This document shows positions 62,101 through 64,000 of a DNA stretch of 64,000 nt, one piece after another. Each line of letters opens with the position of its first letter. The stretch's first letter is position 1. The stretch comes from Dasyornis broadbenti (Eukaryota; Chordata; Aves; Passeriformes; Dasyornithidae). Position numbers and translations under genes: made by a program. The notes under the pieces are model-generated. The model had not been told where the DNA came from. It was given only the letters and a program-made list of their open reading frames with translations, and searched no databases. The stretch lies in contig VZRN01000631.1 in the NCBI GenBank assembly GCA_013397935.1, positions 3,003,857 to 3,067,856 of the forward strand, read 5' to 3'.

Positions 62101-64000
62101 AAAAAAAAGTCCCTTGTTTCTTCCCTTCCATCTGATGCTCCATCCCTAAGCCTGCCAGTCCTGTCCCTGTTTGTGTTACAGCAGACAGTCTTCACACCTT
62201 CCAGCCTTCCTGTGTAAATTCCAGCATTAATTTAGAACAACATGTTTTTATGTTTTATGACTGTGCCTGTTGCCAGGAAGGCCCTTTGCAATCGAGCTGG
62301 TGAATCCTCGTAGGATACATTTCACTGCGGAGGAGATGAAGAGGCTTCAGCAGGTAAATCATCGGCACCTCACGCAACTCGTAAAGCATGTGCTGCCTCT
62401 CCAACCCAGCAGCTTTGCTAACTGATTCCTTTTTTTAAATATCACAGGCAATTAATGACTCTTCAGACAAAATACAGGTTCGAGATTTACAGCTTGTCAC
62501 CAGGTCAGTGTTTATCGTCGCTGGCGAGGGATTTCAGAGCGACACGTGGGGAGTTGGGAAGTGTTCCTGCTCACAGCCTTGTGTAATTATGCTTATGTTA
62601 AGGGAGTAATTAGTTTCTTTTGTTTAGAGAGGCAATTGGTCGTATGAAGGAAGGTGAAGAGGAGAAGACAAAGACCTACAGTGCCTTAATATGGACAGAT
62701 AAAGCAATACAAAGAGAAGACATTGCCTTTCTAGATGATATCAAGGTATCAGGAGCTCTCGTTGATCATTGAAATAGTACCTGTCCTGCTGCCCTAGCAA
62801 AGAGTTAAATACATGCACCCTGGGCCTATCTTTTGCTCTGGTTTTGGGGTTTTGCTTGGTTTTGGGAGTTTTTTAATCGGAGTTTCTCTTGCTATGGGGA
62901 CTTCCATACCACCCTTCCTTCCTTCACCAGTCACTCCAGCTGGACAGGGGGCTGGCTGTTAGCAGAGACAACAAATCCTTGTCTAATGTCTACCTTCCAG
63001 GAGACCAAATCATCAAAATCCATGGGAGAGGAGGAAATCTGGCACCTGCACCCCTTTTTTACCTTAGATAGCGTCTTGTGTAACTGAAAGGGGCAGAGCA
63101 GCTCTTTTGTTCCGCTCTAAAGCGGTTCTCCCACAGCTGCAACAATTTGGAGGTGGAAATGTCTATGACAAGAGTGCAAAGAGGCCTCAGGAAGGCTCAG
63201 CATGTGCAGGAATGAGAACTTTTTCCAGATGTTGGCCTGAAGAAGCAGTGGGTTCAGTTTTTGGTGTGTTGCACCATTTCCTACAGGTCTTGCTCATGAG
63301 CTCATTCTCAAAATGAGGGCTTGAGTCGTTACAGCTCAGGGAGACAACTGTTGGGAAGCTCTTCCTTTAGCTTCCCTTGCTCCTGAGAAGTTGCCTTTCA
63401 AACTGCTGCATCTCCTTTGGGGAAGGGAGTTGGGAATGAACTTTTGAAAAGACTGTTCCGAGATCTAATCTCATTTAAGGTTTTTTTCCCTCACTTTTAT
63501 TTCTAGGGGGTTGGCTGTAGTTTAGACAAAGCATTTTGTGGGTGGGATTTTTTTTTTTTTTCTTGATTGCCCTGAGGCTCTGAGTGAGCTGCTCAATCCT
63601 GGAGTCATTCCAGCAAAGGGCTATGGAGATTTCAAGGTTATTCCTCTGTATTTGTGATTCCATTAGTTTCTGTTCTTGTGAGGCCTCATTTGGCCTCTGA
63701 GAGAGCTGTCCTTTTTCCTTCGATAAACTTGGAAAAAACAGGTCTTGCCTTGAGAATACTCAACTACCAGAACACAAAATAAAAAAGATGAGCCTGGTTA
63801 ACAACACACACAACTCCAACAATCTGCAGCATTTTCACCTTTTCTTCCTCATTTCTTCCCTCTTGTACCAGGAACTAAAGCTGGACCAGAAGACCCCACT
63901 CCGAGTTCTCCACCGGCGGCCTCTGGCTGTGCGGTGCCGGCTCATCCACACCATGAAATCTGAGTACATCGACGAGCACCACTTCCGCCTGCACCTGAAG
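44196..64000 (+). CDS. PUS10: tRNA pseudouridine synthase Pus10 (partial at right edge)
   Basis: 483 codons in 15 exons: 44196-44321, 44851-45117, 46398-46484, 50658-50692, 51130-51241, 52863-52924, 55471-55516, 57704-57768, 58196-58281, 60370-60495, 61307-61363, 62277-62353, 62448-62503, 62628-62745, 63872-64000. All phases agree. Pus10 isomerises uridine to pseudouridine, notably in the tRNA T-arm, and has roles in microRNA processing in mammals. The N-terminal half carries two zinc-type CxxC pairs (CPRC 21-24, CNVC 113-116) within the THUMP-containing accessory region. The catalytic half starts near RYNKYSRNLPQTPWI (297). GRED at 345-348 has the R-x-D form, so D348 is the likely catalytic aspartate. 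It continues through RPFAIELVNPRRIHF, KIQVRDLQLVTREAIG and TPLRVLHRRPLAVR. About 46 C-terminal residues are missing compared with the 529-residue human protein. The window ends inside the last exon seen. Confidence 0.96.
46485..50657 (+). other. Largest PUS10 intron
   Basis: 4.2 kb between exons 46398-46484 and 50658-50692. Many short open frames occur on both strands but none has splice support or a recognisable domain. A T run of about 20 bases lies near 50399-50418. No repeat family could be named. Confidence 0.6.
50658..50692 (+). CDS. PUS10: PUS10 35-bp microexon
   Basis: CCTGCAG acceptor and GTGAGT donor flank 35 bases encoding RAAWLGVKQEM plus two bases. Phase matches exons 46398-46484 and 51130-51241, and the peptide matches the HAAWLLVKQEM segment of the mammalian protein as I know it. 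Confidence 0.88.
52245..52440 (+). mobile_element. MIR-like / CORE-SINE fragment
   Basis: The segment TTGCCCAAGGCCAGAGAGGG near 52351, followed by a GTAGAATTGAGATTA stretch, resembles the 3' half of MIR-type SINEs (TTGCCCAAGGTCACACAG...GAGCTGGGATTCGAACC). The left end is uncertain. It lies in a PUS10 intron. Confidence 0.4.
54815..54876. repeat. 34-bp tandem duplication in PUS10 intron
   Basis: Two copies (from 54815 and 54849) share CTCTGACTGCATAC, then A or G, then TAGAAATCCA, with few differences. No function is apparent; probably a recent local duplication. Confidence 0.85.
56612..56715 (+). mobile_element. MIR-like SINE tail
   Basis: AGCTTGCCTGAAGGCACCCA near 56650, followed by AGAGCCAAGACTTGAG, matches by eye the end of MIR-type SINEs. 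The sequence before it (CTATTATCTCTAATTTATACTCAG) fits the preceding MIR segment loosely. It is followed by T and C homopolymers at 56719-56749. Confidence 0.4.
56760..57130 (+). mobile_element. CR1 LINE fragment, 3' region
   Basis: The order of motifs is that of avian CR1 3' sequence: GCCATCAGGGCAGTCCCAGG, GGCTGGAGCACGTGCCTGGG, AGGAAAGGCTGAGGAGCCTGG (broken here for length), a degenerate middle, and TCCATCCTTGCTGGATTTCA followed by AGACC. It has many differences and small deletions and has lost the octamer tail, so it is an old truncated copy. Same strand as PUS10, within the intron before exon 57704-57768. Confidence 0.8.
58282..60369 (+). other. PUS10 intron
   Basis: Contains overlapping open frames of up to 154 codons (59782-60246 plus; 59889-60251 minus). 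They lack splice support, domain resemblance and coding-like composition. Nothing else recognised. Confidence 0.6.

Overview
The window is nuclear DNA from a vertebrate, most likely a bird. Introns are short for a vertebrate, interspersed repeats are sparse, and the recognisable ones are CR1 LINE pieces and old SINE-like fragments. Three genes can be read exon by exon as orthologues of human chromosome 2p15-p16 genes in conserved order: SANBR (KIAA1841), PEX13 and PUS10. All gene models were built by hand from exon translations, splice sites and reading phase; no search or alignment was run.

Layout from left to right. (1) 244-7729, minus strand: the 5' part of a cadherin-superfamily gene with signal peptide, first cadherin repeat, most of the second and the start of the third. 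It runs off the left edge. I could not name it, and it is not part of the human order REL-PUS10-PEX13-SANBR-C2orf74-AHSA2-USP34 as I know it. (2) About 7.7-10.8 kb: intergenic DNA with a probable fossil hAT transposase piece and a CR1 tail. (3) 12730-29739, minus: complete SANBR coding sequence in 20 coding exons (728 codons), a 3' UTR probably ending near 10.77 kb, and a non-coding first exon in a CpG-rich promoter at about 32.6-33.3 kb that contains a 196-base assembly gap. (4) About 33.3-38.1 kb: the interval between the SANBR promoter and the PEX13 3' end. (5) 38163-42005, minus: complete PEX13 (4 exons, 395 codons). (6) About 41.7-42.7 kb: a CpG island acting as a head-to-head promoter for PEX13 and PUS10, with a 32-bp tandem repeat. 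(7) 44196-64000, plus: PUS10, 15 coding exons (483 codons) ending inside the catalytic domain at the right edge.

The gene products have separate jobs. PUS10 is a pseudouridine synthase, PEX13 is the SH3-bearing peroxisomal docking factor, SANBR is a SANT/BTB protein reported as a regulator of class-switch recombination, and the cadherin is a predicted secreted or membrane adhesion protein. No CRISPR array, operon, prophage or tRNA/rRNA gene was seen. The points most worth a second look are the unassigned cadherin gene, a 10-residue in-frame tandem duplication in SANBR, a tandem repeat over a SANBR branch-point region, a cluster of CRE palindromes beside the SANBR promoter gap, and a possible hAT fossil.
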